Of a DNA stretch of 64,000 nucleotides, positions 1 to 12,459 are shown one piece after another. Origin of the DNA: Anthoceros angustus (taxonomy: Eukaryota; Streptophyta; Anthocerotopsida; Anthocerotales; Anthocerotaceae). The DNA lies in assembly GCA_010909165.1 (NCBI GenBank), contig VJWM01000144.1, positions 186,001 through 250,000 on the forward strand, written 5' to 3'. A program made the position numbers and the translations under genes. The stretch's first letter is position 1, and each line of letters begins with the position of its first letter. Below the pieces are notes generated by a model, which searched no databases, was not told where the DNA came from, and worked only from the letters and a program-made list of their open reading frames with translations.

Positions 1-1640
1 AGGCCAAGAGCATTCAATTTCTCTTTGATTGCTTTCTTGTCTGCGTAGAGATGTTTCTGGATGTCACTTGAACCCATAATATACAATAATGGTTTTACGG
101 ACGAAGAGCTTGGATGTTCGGAGGCTGAAACCTTTTCCGCCTTGCCTTTCAAAGGTGCTGCTATGTCGCTATCAGACATGAGAAAGTATTCCCCTACATA
201 CTTCCCTTCAAAGGCATCTGTGTGTTCGGTCCGCCACCAGTGCACAAGGAAATATGGGTCAGGGGCGGTGAGGTGGACACCAACAACCTTGGCCACCCAG
301 AACGCCCTATTGTGAGTATCGCCCTCACAAGGCGTTACAATGAACATACCTTTTTCAATCTCCATGATGTCACCATTCATCCTCTCCACTTCCTCATCAC
401 TGGTCAACGCGTTCGATATGCTCCTGTGTACATGTCCCGTTGTGGCACATCCCAATAATGCTTCGTCGAGCCTCATCCGCACGCAAGGAGGCACATTTGC
501 TTCGCGCTGCCCTATCATACCACTTCCACGGGTTTTCAAAACAAGTCCGATGTTATGGTCCACGATCGTTGCGATCTCCTCCGATCCTTCCAAATCATCC
601 CACCACTCCCCTCAACAGCATTAACATAAGTTGGTAACTTCAGCATCCCTTTCTTCAAGTGATCTCGCCATCACGTGCACTCAAGCCTCCACTCCCTTTC
701 TTGTCTTTTCGCCGCAATGCCATTAGGGAGTTGGGCGATGATGTTAGGCACAAACGACAAGAACTCAGGCCATCTTCGCTTCCCACAATGGAGAAGTCGA
801 GTATTGTTTGCTCGAATGACCGTTACCTTTCCCGTCCCACTTTGTCTTCTTGGGTAATTTTGAACGTGTTGGAACGAAGGTTGTTTAACTTCCGTGACTT
901 TGTACTTCGACCTCCTTCTCATTGCATCGGCCACACAAATGAACGGAAATCACAACTTCCGTCACCACCTTCACTCGGGTTCGTGTGTAAACTCTCAAAA
1001 TGTCCGCATAGTTGGTAGGGTTCTAGCCTCTTTGTGTTTCGGATGTTTGAGAAACAAGAAAACATTTGGTCGACTTGATCGTGTGTATGCCCAACAAGAA
1101 GAAAACCAACCTTCACCTTCTCAAACGTTCCCTGTACGAGCATGTTGAGGTAAGCAAAGAAGCATTCTTGTTCTCCGCATGTGTTGTCCAAATGCAAATA
1201 TAAAACTTTAGGAAGCAACCCTTCATAAGTGAGGATTACATCTGTATAATAGAAATCGTCAAATTTGCATCATTCCTCAAATTCGCATAGTGGAGATACG
1301 CCTTGAATGTGTAATTATGAATCATGCAACCCACTACATTACTGTAATCTTTCGTCTCTTTTAAGTCCTTTACCTTAAAATATGGGGAGCGTTTTTTCGA
1401 TCCATCCATCGATACATAATAACATATATTTGTGTGGCTCCTTGTACCCTTTTGTGCGATGCTTGTGAAGCTTTTCCGTTCATCCATCGAGACGGATACG
1501 ATGCTTATCCAAGCGCATCGATACCCGCACTCAAAGGAAAGTACAATGTTAGGACAAGAGTACAAGAACACACAGAGGCGGATGCAACTCGAGGCATGAC
1601 AAACAACGTGAAAGGTCGTTAACGTGCCATCGCCCCATTC
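1..1640 (-). pseudogene. DUF7869-type protein, frameshifted, runs off the left edge
   Basis: Read on the minus strand, roughly 1,545 down to 1 encodes one protein in several frames. Around 1,060-1,210 are the motifs YLHLDNTC and VGFLLVGHTHDQVDQMFS, which I recall as the core of the DUF7869 family (D..N, then GHTH...D..F). Upstream of it is an in-phase block with FKVKDLKETKDYSN (about 1,340-1,390). Downstream, about 600 to 1 is an uninterrupted frame of some 200 residues containing FWVAKVVGVHLTAPDPYFLV and an acidic/serine tail. At least two 1-nt shifts (near 1,225 and 605) and an in-frame TGA near 670 break it. The family is of unknown biochemical function and often sits in repeats; a DDE-like nuclease role is only a guess. 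The start is lost at the junction with the captured VWA fragment at 1,648. Confidence 0.6.
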
Positions 1641-1647
1641 CAAATTT

Positions 1648-2369
1648 CCAAAGATGAAATGACCCACGAGGCTTACTGGAAGCACTTGATGTTCAAGGAT
1701 CCCTGCCAAGAAGATGATCGGAAGCAGTTCAAGATGTGCAGCCACCACTGCTGCTCGAAGATCATTCATCTGCAACTGGGACCACGCAACAGCGATCCTA
1801 CTGCACTGAGAAGTTGTGGCACAAACCTGTGAGCAGGACGGGATCCACTTCCAGCGTAGGGTACGTGTCGGAAGATGGCCATGCCTTCGAGTGCAGTCAC
1901 TTGAAATATGCTCCAAGCCATGTGGTGTTCGTCATCGACAGGTCTGGCTCTATGGGCTACAGACGTTAAGCCAACACTGGTGCAATTTGCAGCCTCCTTC
2001 AACAATCGACTGGGATGCGTGTACGAAGCCGTCCTCCGCTTCATCCGAACCCGGGTTGCGGGAGGTCAGCCGGATGTGGTGTCTGTTGTCTTTTCGATCG
2101 CAACGCCACCATCGCAGTGGAGAGGCAGCCCATCTCGGAGACGCTTGTAGACGGTCTCCTCCGATACGGCGTCAGGGGGACCCATTACTCGTGCGCCCTG
2201 GATCAGGTTCAGCAGATCCTGCAGCGAGCTTCAGTGGACGCCTCCATGCAAGCCAAACACCCTGCTGTCATCTTCCTGAGTGACGGTGAGAACATGGGTG
2301 GCACTGATCCGGTCGCCATGGTGAAGGACATGAAGGACCTCGACCACAAGCTGGTCTTCCACACCATCC
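1648..2369 (+). pseudogene. Captured 3' fragment of the GTPase/VWA gene
   Basis: This stretch repeats 60,854-61,581, the region just before and inside the VWA domain of the large gene at the right end of the window. By eye the two copies differ by three short deletions in this one (1 nt near 1,755, 2 nt near 1,960, 3 nt near 2,174) and no substitution. It carries DRSGSMG, the first MIDAS motif, and LSDGE, the third. Both copies share the frameshift after VVSVV, so that lesion pre-dates the duplication or is systematic. The right join lies in CACACCATCC, which is also present at the equivalent place in an R repeat (21,462-21,471). The left join shares CCAAAGATG with the parent. It has no start or end and should not make a functional protein. 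Confidence 0.88.
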
Positions 2370-3342
2370 GGCTCGCCATCACACTTGTCTAAAGGCACGC
2401 GGCATTTCATATGGAATGCACGTCATTGAATCCACTCGGCCATGCATCCATTGTGATGGGCATAAATGGAGGCATTGCTTGTTTGGCACACTCGACTCCG
2501 GCTCGGATTTGCATGGTGCGTTGGTCTTCCCACGAAGCCCGAATCCAGCCTTCTTATTTTGTCCTCCTAGATTTGCATGAAGCGCGCCCGCCATCCTTGC
2601 CTCGCCGCAAAGGTGAATTTTCCGTCACGACGTGCTTCATGGTTCCGCTAATCGCTCCTCACAACGGCTAAACGGCGCGAGGAAGGAACGGCTTCCCAAT
2701 GTCTGAGGAAAATGGCCCGAATCCGGATGGATGGGGCGGAGTGCCTGGAGATTTATCGCTGACATGGGAGCAGCTCGAATCGGAGGCTTCCACACACACA
2801 CATCGATGAGGATGCAGACGGCTTCGCGCCCCAATCTACGGAGGCCTTGGATTTCAAGAGGCGGGTAATGGAGATGGCGATGCTTCATGGAAATTATTGC
2901 CTCCTGAGGCTCCCGCCGAGAGCGCCCGGACCTAGGTTGTGGCTTCCTTGATTGGATTGAAGCACAACGACACTTTTGCAAGTCTACTAGAGCCGCCAAC
3001 AGCGATGTGGAGATGAAGGAGGATTTTCAGCTTGTCCTCACCGTCGCAGCCCCTTTTGTTCTCGCTTTTACTGTCGCCTAGCCCAAGCCTTAACGATGTA
3101 CACGGCTTACCTCTACGATTTTTCTTTTAGGGTAATAAGACGTGGTTTATCATCAAACCCATTCTAAATTAGTGTTGTAAACGACCGTACTCGTAAAGAG
3201 TCTTGTTGTAAACTCTAGGTGTAGTAAACTATGGATGTTGTAAAATACCATTGGCATGTTGTAAAAGAACCCTGTAATGGAGAAAGTCTCAGTAGTAAAT
3301 TGATGGCCCGTAGTAAACAAACATGCCATCGTTGTAACATTC
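2360..3342 (+). repeat. R repeat copy 1 (right arm of a CACTA-2-like element)
   Basis: The sequence parallels 30,504-31,518 inside CACTA-2 and 21,461-22,226. Recognisable stretches include the block around 2,400-2,480 and the block 2,860-3,060. From about 3,165 it has the spaced GTTGTAAA/GTAGTAAA motifs that form the subterminal repeats of CACTA-2. The terminal 200 bp and the TIR are missing and replaced by a minisatellite. I see no real gene in it; open frames here are short and not conserved between copies. Confidence 0.8.
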
Positions 3343-3352
3343 CATAAGCTCG

Positions 3353-3570
3353 CATGCCGGCACATGTCCATGGGCGGCATGCCACCCATGTCCATGGGCT
3401 CGCATGCCGGCACATGTCTATGTGGCATCACACATGTCCATGGGCGGCGGCATGCCACACATGTCCATGGGCGGCATGCATGGGCGGCATGCCGGCACAT
3501 GTCCATGGGCGGCATGCCACCCATGTCCATGGGCGGCATGCCACACATGTCCATGGGCGGCATGCCGCGC
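3353..3570. repeat. 24-bp minisatellite rich in GGCATGCC and CCATGG
   Basis: About nine imperfect units of 24 bp, each made of CACATGTCCATGGG followed by CGGCATGCCA. It contains overlapping palindromes (CCATGG, GGCATGCC, ACATGT). It creates repetitive HGRHATHVHG-type open frames on both strands that are not genes. It sits exactly where an R repeat arm is cut off. Confidence 0.9.
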
Positions 3571-3931
3571 ATTCTCGAGCATGGGAACAACGATGCTGGT
3601 GCGGCATGTCGGCAATGTATAATACATGCACGGCATATCATGAACACCCTGCGTGGGCGCATAACATGAGGACAGTGTGTGGCGGCATGCGGCTGAACAA
3701 ATTCATGTATTGAATTGGTTCGCGCGGCATTCGGGACCTCACTTCATCGGGTGCGGATGTTCACAGCGTAGTAGCTGGCGCCGCATGCGGCGCCTTCTCT
3801 GCGGTGGCATGCATGGAATATTCTCTTGGCAGCATCACCACACATGGGAATTTGAAGCCCGCCACACTATTCGGCGGCGGTGTGGACTCGGCAATGCAGG
3901 CTTTCACTGCGCACCCACAACTTTGCTACAG
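3571..3931. other. No recognisable gene
   Basis: GC-rich spacer containing two further CGGCATGCGGC motifs (near 3,682 and 3,782). No conserved reading frame was found on either strand. Confidence 0.5.
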
Positions 3932-4709
3932 TTATAGATTAATGTCCAAACACTGGGCTTGGGAAGTCGTACTTGGTCGGTCGCGTCGTTGCCTTATGTT
4001 GAACTTCAATCCGCATAATGAACATGTCGAAAACCTATTGGACTTGGGTATCTTCACCCGTTTGAAGTTCATTCCCAAAGCCGCAAAAGTAGGCATATGA
4101 GATAAAGCGCAATCCTTTGTGCTCCATTTCTTTGTATTGTGTCGGACCTCTAGCTTAGTGAATGTGTCGTAAGTTATACACCTCCACGTTTGTAACGCTC
4201 GCCAAGTGGATGAATGTAGCATCCATCCACGCAATCGCACCCAAAGCATGGGAGGATTGCACCGAGGGCTTATTCTCATCCCATGGAGCATTACACAATA
4301 CCCTCCTCTTCAACTCTTCATATCGTTGAGCCGATGCGACAGTAGGCTTTCGAGGCAGATCTCATTGGAGCACCCATTACATGGGTTATAACTCTTTGTC
4401 TTGAGTTGGCCTCCAAATCAGTGCGACAAGGAAAATGTTTCTGTGCGGCTGCTCAACCTCGAGAATCTGTCCGCTCCTGAAGCCTTCTTTGGTCAACATT
4501 TGGATGCACAATTTGTTGCAACATGGTTTAGAAAATCACGCAACACAGTCCCTTGGTCTTCGCAAGAACGCCCGGCGCTTTTGAACCCGATATCATGTTC
4601 ACTTCCGCAACGTCTCAGACATAGGTTTCGGATGATAGGAAGGTGGACCTCGTCTTGCCGGTGGTGTCTGGAAAACATTCTCTTCATCAACATTTGGGTG
4701 TCCAACTTC
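3932..4709 (-). pseudogene. Unrecognised ORF, right end interrupted by CACTA-1
   Basis: The minus strand carries coherent coding in shifting frames. It includes KMEHKG-like and WMDATFIHLASVTNVEVYNL stretches (about 4,130-4,250) and LPIIRNLCLRRCGSEHDIGF (about 4,580-4,640). Removing CACTA-1 and one TCC joins this frame to the minus-strand frame at 15,746-15,804 without a break (…MEMLV then EKLDTQM…), so the element landed in an open frame. The WMDATFIHLA stretch weakly recalls OTU-type proteases, but I cannot support that call. Confidence 0.45.
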
Positions 4710-4712
4710 TCC

Positions 4713-4830
4713 CACTACTAGAAACAGCGTTGTTTGTTATGCTGCAGTATTACGGAATATTGCCTTCTTGTTACGTAAACGATGACTTTGTTACACAAGG
4801 CATGTGGTCGGACCTAAGGCGTAATAAACC
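4713..4830 (+). repeat. CACTA-1 left terminal and subterminal repeats
   Basis: CACTACTAGAAA followed by repeated TTGTTATG/TTGTTACG words (near 4,733, 4,769, 4,789) and the inverse CGTAAYRA forms near 4,820-4,835. In En/Spm-like elements such clusters bind the element-encoded protein; that role here is inferred from position. Confidence 0.75.
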
Positions 4831-5283
4831 TCGTAACAGTGTGACAACCAAATCTTATAGTTATGAGGTGCGGGGTAAGGCCGGTGATGCCTCGGTAACC
4901 GGGTTTGTCGGTGTTTCTAACCAGTCTTGACAATGTCGGTCCGTGGTGTTGGACGTGTCGCCTCATGTTCGACGTCTTGCTGCGTTTTGGAGCTGCGAGC
5001 TCGGAGTTTTTATTTTGAAATCTAAAGGTTTCGGGGTTTCATTCTTGGTTTTGATGCCTCTCTCCCGACATGTGTGAACTTGCCATGTGGCATGTACAAT
5101 GTCCTTAGCCACATTATATTCGCATGATTTCTTGAATTTATACCGCGCATTTTATAGGTGGCTCTAAGCGGAATACATATAAATTCACAAAACTTCATGT
5201 ACACTATCTCTGATGTTGACGTATCGCTACGGAAGTTCGGATGTATGTGCATCCAAGCACTAATCATAATCACTCTGGGTATC

Positions 5284-6258
5284 TCACCTGTATCGCTCAT
5301 GGCGCTTTTCGCCCTTTCGCTCTTTTCGCTTTCGGTCCTCGAGGGTTTGTAGCGCCCGCCTTTTCACTGCCGATGCGTAGCTCTTGATGAATGCCATCGC
5401 CTCATGCACATCGTGCTGTTTGTCTGCATGAGAAAGAATCCACATCAACCCCAGCGCATGACATGCATGTGGACATATAAATTTGGTCATGGCGGCTCAC
5501 CTTGACCCTTTCGCTTTGTCTTTCCCCTTGGCACTTGCGGCACTTTGAGTCACTGCTGCAGCTCGTGCCCTCGTTACTGCCCTCCAATGTGTGGCGGTGT
5601 ACTTTATGTGTCCCTTGTTCTTGAAACTTTCCAGTCAGCATTTTCGACATCGTCCGTGTCAAATTCGATTGGCCTCCTCCTAGTGACTCGATGTTGTGCC
5701 ATCGCCACCGTATGTTGTTTTCCATGTCCTCCTTTCGCCACTTCCTCCTCCTCATTGCGTCCCCATCCTCGTTGTCTTTGCCTCCCCATTAACTTCACGG
5801 CTGTTTCCTCTTCTGTTCGAATCACCTTCGTGATCCCTTCTTCTTCATCCATTGTTTTCCCTTAACCATCCACGGGCGTCGTCGATCACCTACCTTAGAA
5901 TCCGGATCAATTATTGCAGATTTTCGTGAATGCTTTGACCCATTTCTCTTCGTGGCGTCTCGCTTGGCCCGATGCATACCCTCGGGATTTCAAAAACTTC
6001 GAACGACTCCCGCTCCGCACATCCCATAGTTCCTTTTGTTAGTGGGCGGAGTGATCCAAAATCACACTCCTCGTCGGTTGGCTCCCTCCCATACTTCTCT
6101 TGGAACTTAAAACCCATCCATCGTCCGCCTTGGCCCCATGGATTGGGCCCTTCTCCATTTGATTTCTCGATCAGTCTTAGGCGCAAGTGATGCCTTGGAT
6201 GGCAAAAATTTCCATCTTTGCTGAGTTCAACCCGTGCCCATGTGAGAATCTCCGCCAT
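5284..6258 (-). pseudogene. Possible second ORF of CACTA-1 (TnpA-like?)
   Basis: The best stretch is 6,258-5,911, encoding about 115 residues with GRWMGFKFQEKYGREPTDEE and a following FGSLRPLTKG segment. The order of a QEKYGREPTDEE-like helix and a basic C-terminal part resembles the small transposition proteins of plant CACTA elements, but I do not recognise a family with certainty. A charged low-complexity frame at 5,755-5,402 follows in the same direction. The location between the transposase and the left TIR fits ORF order in other CACTA elements. Confidence 0.35.
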
Positions 6259-7916
6259 ACCCTTTCATCGGCTAGTGGAGGCTGAAAATCTGTCAATTTT
6301 TGCCTACCCTCTTCTCCTCCAGGCCTTGAGGCTTTGGTGCCTCGACATACCTTGTTCCTTGTTCGAGTGTATTGGTGAACTCGATGAAATCATCCCTTTG
6401 CGAAGATCAGGCGGGCGCCCATACATGCACATTTTCTTCCTCCGAGACAACGGCAAGTCGCTCCACTTTCACGAATTTCGTTTGCGCTCTGCTGTATTAC
6501 TTCCATGAACTTCTTATGCCTCGGGATCAAGCCCCAGAAGGTCAATGTAGATGGAGGCTTTGGCTTCCCGTGTGCTCCATATCTTCGCAACTTCTGAGTG
6601 CCAGTTGCTCTTGAATCCACCCTACTCCCGTGTTTTCAAAAGCTCGGACCGGTTCGGTGTTGTCTATTCCACCCTGGCTGCCCATCTTTGCGAAACATTG
6701 TGGGGAGGAAGCACACCGCCTCTGCGACAAAGTTCCTGCCCATACCGTGCAATGCAATGCCAGCGAGCAACACGATGGCCACCGAGATTCCCTTCCGCTT
6801 CATAAGCTTCTTGGGAATCCGGAACTTCATCAGGTGGGAAGAAATCCTCCCCCCATATGCCACCGCGGTTTGCACCGGCTTCTGGTGATGCCGGCGGATC
6901 CCACACTGCATTTCCATTTCTCCCCAAACTCCAGCCGTCTGGGAAATCAAAGCGCTACCATGCACAGCATAGCACGGCGGCCGGATATGTCAGTGTCGAA
7001 AACAAGTAGGAGGGCATGTGGACGCATACAGTACATGGTCATACTAGGCAATTGCATGCGACCGACAGGTGCTCACTTTCAATCGGGGAATTCAGCATAG
7101 CCTACAAAGGAGTGCACTATGCATCACACTACAACCATCCACCACAACGATATGAACATGTTATGGGTCGTGACCGTCATGACCATACATCACGCGGGGA
7201 CCATCGATTACGGCTAATCCTGCGTGTCCAAGCAAGGTCGTAAGTTTGGGACGCAAGCTCACGCCACGGGATGCACGTCCACAACCTCGCCACACTTCCA
7301 CGGATTGCGAGGCAGCGGTATTTCAATCCTTCAAGCCCGATCGATTGCGAATACCGATGTTCGAGGCGAAGCGAAGTATCGGAGAACTCGAAGCTATGGG
7401 CGGTAAGTGCACACCTCGGAAGGGTGTGGGTGCCGCGACACAGGCGTCATTCTCCTCCCATCACACACAACGAGGTCGATTCTTCGTCTTCCGATCAACC
7501 ACGCTTGCATGGAAAAACCTATACATTTCTTGCGGACGGTGGTTGTTCTATCGTAGAAAACAACGAGTCTAACCGTGTCCGGATAGCGACAACGGCATGC
7601 GCGCCGATTGGATGTTGTTGGCACGCTAGCGATGGGGAAGAAATGTCCCGTGGGTATGCTTCTTCACATCACGGTCGAGCCATAGCAAAAGTCAATATCA
7701 GATGCACGGAATGCTATATTGAACCTACACACTCCCTACGCCACGGATTGCTGCTTAATTCAAATTGTGCCTGCGCTGCGTCCGGACGAATGACCGACCT
7801 TCCCTCGATGTCGCCCGCCATGTGGTGAAATGACCAGCAGCAATGAAACGTGCTCCATAGTATGCCGCCTCGAAATGGCTGCCAATATCTGCGGATCTTC
7901 TCTCCCCTCTTCCGCG
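6259..7916. other. CACTA-1 interior without a recognisable gene
   Basis: Open frames exist on both strands (for example 6,630-7,100 and 7,271-7,828 on the plus strand). Composition and lack of any familiar motif suggest chance frames in decayed element sequence. Confidence 0.4.
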
Positions 7917-9845
7917 GGTGTGTGGGTTATGGGTCGGTGATTGCACCTACATCCTACAATATATTAGACTCCAGCCCCCTACATGCTACAGGGCATCTAA
8001 AATTTTCTCCACCCAGACTCAACTCAAAGACCGTGCCCCAAAGGTTTGCCACCGCCAAAAAGAAAACCACAAACTTAAATCGGTTTAAGTTCACGGAACT
8101 TCAGGCTATCACAAAATAGACACAATAGTCCCGGACAACGACCTAACGAATCATGCTCAAGCATCCTCGACTTGTCTTGCAACTGCGGGAAGATAATGCC
8201 CCACCATCCACCGTCATCTATGACATTACGCTTAGGATGGCCTCCATGACCTTCTCATCGCACTCCTTGATGGAATAGCCTGCATCCTTCAACAAGGTCC
8301 ACACATTAATCGCCTTGTCCTTCTTTGAGTCCACTTGCGGACCCAAAAGCTGAGTTCTAGTTCGCATCCAAAACTCTTTCAACTTTGTAAGCCAAGCCCC
8401 ATGATTGGTGCCAGCATTGATTTCATCCATGGTTGGGTCTCTCAAACTTCCCTCTAAACTCGAAACCCCTTCGCCCGCCATATCCAAAACATGCATAGCT
8501 ATTACTTCCCACCTCCTTGCTCCTCCTCATGGCGCCTTTTGCGGCTTGGGCAACAACTCCATCCATCTTGTCTTGCTCCTCTTTCAAAAGGCCTCCCAAG
8601 TACTCTTGCTTCACACTCTTTGGGACATACTTGGGTGCGCTTTTGTCCTTGCAAGAAATAACGCTTCCTTCCTAACATTGTTCCTCCAAAACTTGATTAG
8701 GGTTCAAATTGCAAGACAATACGTCAAAGACCATGGACCACTCAAAGTCGCACGATACATGTCTCAACATGAAGCACACACGCTTGATTTGCTTCCAAAA
8801 GGGATGTATGAGAGGATTGCAGAGAGGCGGGTTGCAAAATGCACTCTCCTTCATGGGCAAAAGGAGGACGATCACGAAGATGTAGCACACTGCCAGCATG
8901 TTTAGTGCATAGCCTCCAAATATGGCATAAAAGCGATTCCGAGGTGCAGAAATCGGCATGTCGGCAAGAAATTCAGCCTCAAAATTTCATCGGGGCACGA
9001 AATTTGCCCCCATGTACGACATTTCGGGGCAAATTTCAGGCTTGCTACAAAACTAAAAATGCCGGTCAAACATTGAAGGCACTTACGAAGGATGGATGTG
9101 GGCAAAAGCCGTGATGGACATCGACCCTTTTCCTCTTGGGCCCCTAGAGCACTTTATGTCCAAATCTCGACATTCCATTGGAATGATATCGATCTTCCTC
9201 GATCCACGGCATCGAGGAAGATGCGATCTTCTCTCCTCGGCAGTATAGCAACTTTTGCTCTTGCTCACCCTCCAAGTCTGCTCGACTAGTTGAAGATGAG
9301 CATTTGTTTGATCGGAAGGTGTCCTCAGCTTTAGGAGTGCAGTGTTTGAGCTCCTTCTGCACTCTTCACATGCTTCACAAAATTAGACCACCAGATGTTG
9401 TCTTGTCGGTACCATGTTGATAGCTTCAAGCTTCTTAACGTTCTCCTGCGGGTTCGGATTCGTTCTCTTCAACTTCTACCAATAGTGCATCATGGTTACT
9501 AAGGTAAGCGTGTCAACGTGCGCATGTATGGCTCATGGCGGGTTTGGGCGGAAGGACCTTGGTGCACTCTGGATGTATGTGGCCGTGCATTGATGTCCCC
9601 AACCACCTCCTCTGCGACTGCGGCTTGTGCATCGATCACGAGCCCCTTCTATAGGAGGCGATGACAGGCGTCCCCACGGCCGGGAGTGATCTTGGTCGCC
9701 GCTTTTGCCTTCACCACGCGCCTTCCTCGTCAAGTCCGAATCGCTCTCCATGATTTTATGAGTGGTGTGAGCCCATGCCCGTTCTTCAAATATGGCGCAC
9801 TCATCATGTGTAAAATCGGCCTCTTCGTCGGTGTCTTCATCCTCA
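7917..9845 (-). repeat. R repeat copy 2
   Basis: Parallels 27,022-28,908 of CACTA-2 with many short indels. On the minus strand both copies keep pieces of one protein: LGGLLKEEQDKMDGVVAQA and SKEVGSNSYACFGYGG (8,500-8,600; 27,620-27,730), then QVDSK…DKAINVWTLLKDA (8,290-8,350). Conservation across copies suggests an old element-encoded or captured product. I do not recognise it. Confidence 0.75.
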
Positions 9846-9879
9846 TTTGCTCGCCTCTCCACCCCGTGCGGGAGTGGGG

Positions 9880-12450
9880 ACGGCTGCCCCCTCTATTCTC
9901 CGCTTGACCATCCGGATGTAGGATACCGCTGCGTCCTTGATGCGGCCATATGAATGGTGTGTCCATGTCATCTGCGTACTAATGACGGCCGATGTACACA
10001 AGGTCGAATCCAATGTAGACCTTATGGACTGAATCGCCATTCGGGTTGCACTCATACCACTTAACCTTCAAGATAAGAGGTTCATACCACGAGAACGCGC
10101 AATATCTCTTGCACATTGCCGTAGTAAGTCCGATCCTCCGTCTCCCATTACGTCGTGTAGACACCGCTATCTTGGGTGGTTTTCCTGTGCATATCTGCGA
10201 CTATAGTGCGGAGGTGGCTACCTTTGCATATCATGTGCTTGTATGCCGTTGCCACAATGGAAGGGCCGTCCATGAGCGCGGCTCATCGATCATATCGGCA
10301 AGCCCTCCCAACGTCCTCCATTTCGACCATCATGAATCCAAGCCCGAAAGGAAGGTTGTGTCCCATGTCACGGTTAATTTCCTCACGGTACATGTAAGAA
10401 AGGGTCCATAACCGTGGTGTGTAAACGAAGGTGTGGACTTAGTGCGACTCGGCGTGGTAAATTTGTATGCTCGTCCTATCCCTAAGGTCTTCTCGTGGGC
10501 ATCCCGTCTGCGACACGCCAAATATGGTCGTGGATAATGTTGCGGAGAAAGGACTTTGCATAATGCAAAGACTCATCTCGTAACCTTGCCATCGCCCTCC
10601 GGTTTGCTTTTGGCGGATTGTTCCTTTCACTTCCGGATACCTTTCAGCGGGATACATCCATCGCACGTGAACCGCCCTAGAGCGCAACCTCATCCACCAA
10701 GTGGATTATGAGATGGGTCGATATCGAACAAGTTGGGGAATTCTCTTTCCAACTCACACATCACCCTGATGCACTCTTGTTGCATTCTCCCAACCTCATG
10801 GCCCGGTATTCTTCGCTGGCATATCCACCGATAAAGTTTGCTGAGTCCGGCCACTGCTTTATATACGGATGGTTTGATTCGACCTCGCAAAACAATTGGA
10901 AAATAAATCTCCATGAGTATATGCCAATCATGGGCTTTCAAATTCCCCAGCTTACCAGTAGACATCTTTGCCGCAATGTTTGGCCTTATCCGGTGGTAAC
11001 CTTATTGCTTGCATTTCCAAAAACCAAATCCAAGTCGGCTTCGAGAGGACATAGGAGTGACGCGTTTCCCTGTTCCTGCGAAGGCCATAGCTCCTTCTTT
11101 CCCCATATTGTTCCATGTCTAAGCGTGATCTAATATCATCTTTCTCCCTATGAAGGTCGCCACAGCCTCCGCATTGTTCTTTTCAACGTGCATGACATCT
11201 TTCACTTAAGCATATACCTCCAATACGGATATTCAAACCATAAAGACTGCGGGGTCCCGAACTTGCCCCTTTCCTCAACTCTCTCACTGCAACCTCTCTC
11301 CTGTCCATATCACGCATGAGGTCATCATAGGAGGGGTTGTGGGCGACGCCTCCTCTTCATTGTGTCGATCCAAGTCCGGCCTCCGCATTGGATGGTTGCG
11401 CGGAAGCCACCGCCGGTATCCAAGGTACTCCTCCTACATGCGTGGTGGGCCCAGCGAGAGTGCAACGTGCCCCAACAATCTACACATGCCCTAGAACCTT
11501 TCACGAAAGCTTTGTTAGTGTACCGATTCGGATAATCGATGGTGTGCGACCATGCACGCAACACAAGCCGTCTAGGATCTTCCGATGGGAGAGAAAAGTC
11601 TTCCATAGGGATCCCCATGCCATAGGTCTTTTAGCTCCTCCAAGAGGTTCTAGGTAAACATCAAAGTTAGGCACAATATGGGGACCCGGGGCGATAAGGG
11701 GCATGATGATATGACCGATCTTTGTGCTAAGCCATGGCGGTAGGTTGTGCGAGAAAAGCATTACAGCCAAATGGATGTCGTGGTGACTGTGTCCAAAGGT
11801 TAAATCCTCATTGCGAGCGAGCCGGATGTTCCGGTTCACTAAAGCCATCCAATCCATCAAGAGCCTCCCACGCCGGTGTGCCATTATGCCCATGGAGCCA
11901 TCACAACTCCGGAGTTCCGTGTAGGATGTCATCAAGCGGTGTTGGGTGCTCTAAAAATCCGGTTGAGCCTATCCTTCAAAGGGAAATGCCACATGACCTT
12001 TCGAGCGTTCGCCTCGACCCATTTGGCAACCCGGTCCCCTCCACATACCATGCATCACATTTTATGATCATCTCGCATATGGGCCGGAAGGCGATCATTA
12101 ACGCAGGCATGAATCTTCTCGAACGGCCCAAAGGAAAACAAAGTTTTTGGCTTGACATGGACTTTGAATTCCTTGCAACAAATGCACGAAATCACGGAAA
12201 ATATCGGACATAGCCACATAAAATACCATGCATTGTTTAATCGAGGCGAGAAGCAAGGTGGCTCAATCGGGTCTCTTTGGAAAGACATGCTTCTTCCATG
12301 GTGAACAAAGGCAGCTCGCCAGGAGGCGGCCTCACTTTCTGTCCGGGCACATCGAACACTGCGGTGCCATGAGGTCATCAAGTCGGCATCCAAGTCGGTA
12401 TCATCAATGGGATTACGGCATCCATTTCGTCCTCTGACTCGATGACTCTT
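9880..12450 (-). pseudogene. CACTA transposase (TNPD: TNP2, DUF4218, DUF4216 parts)
   Basis: Read on the minus strand. FEKIHACVND (near 12,110) and a CxxCGG knuckle followed by KVMWHFPLKDRLNRIF (about 12,050-11,960) lead into the TNP2 domain: NRNIRLA (about 11,840), HNLPPWLSTKIGHIIMPLIA (near 11,730), NFDVYLEPL (near 11,650), and SRACVDCWGTLHSR after 11,500. A clean 91-residue frame at 10,965-10,690 (LKAHDWHILMEIYFPIVLRG) is DUF4218. SWYEPLILKVKWYECNPNGD and DTPFIWPHQ (10,110-9,930) match DUF4216. This is the domain order of plant CACTA transposases that cut and join the TIR ends. Several frameshifts and stops separate the parts and the N-terminus is not found, so it is inactive as read. Confidence 0.85.
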
Positions 12451-12459
12451 CATTAGATG

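Noticed and set aside
1236-1916. 226-residue minus-strand open frame as one gene
   Set aside because: Its first half is antisense to the captured VWA fragment; only the part below about 1,545 is real DUF7869 coding.
3153-3713. Open frames rich in HGRHATHVHG or MPPMDMCG
   Set aside because: Translations of the 24-bp minisatellite; every frame is open because the unit has no stop and a length divisible by three.
3932-4291. OTU-type protease
   Set aside because: Only a vague resemblance around WMDATFIHLASVTNVEVYNL; no catalytic Cys or His could be placed.
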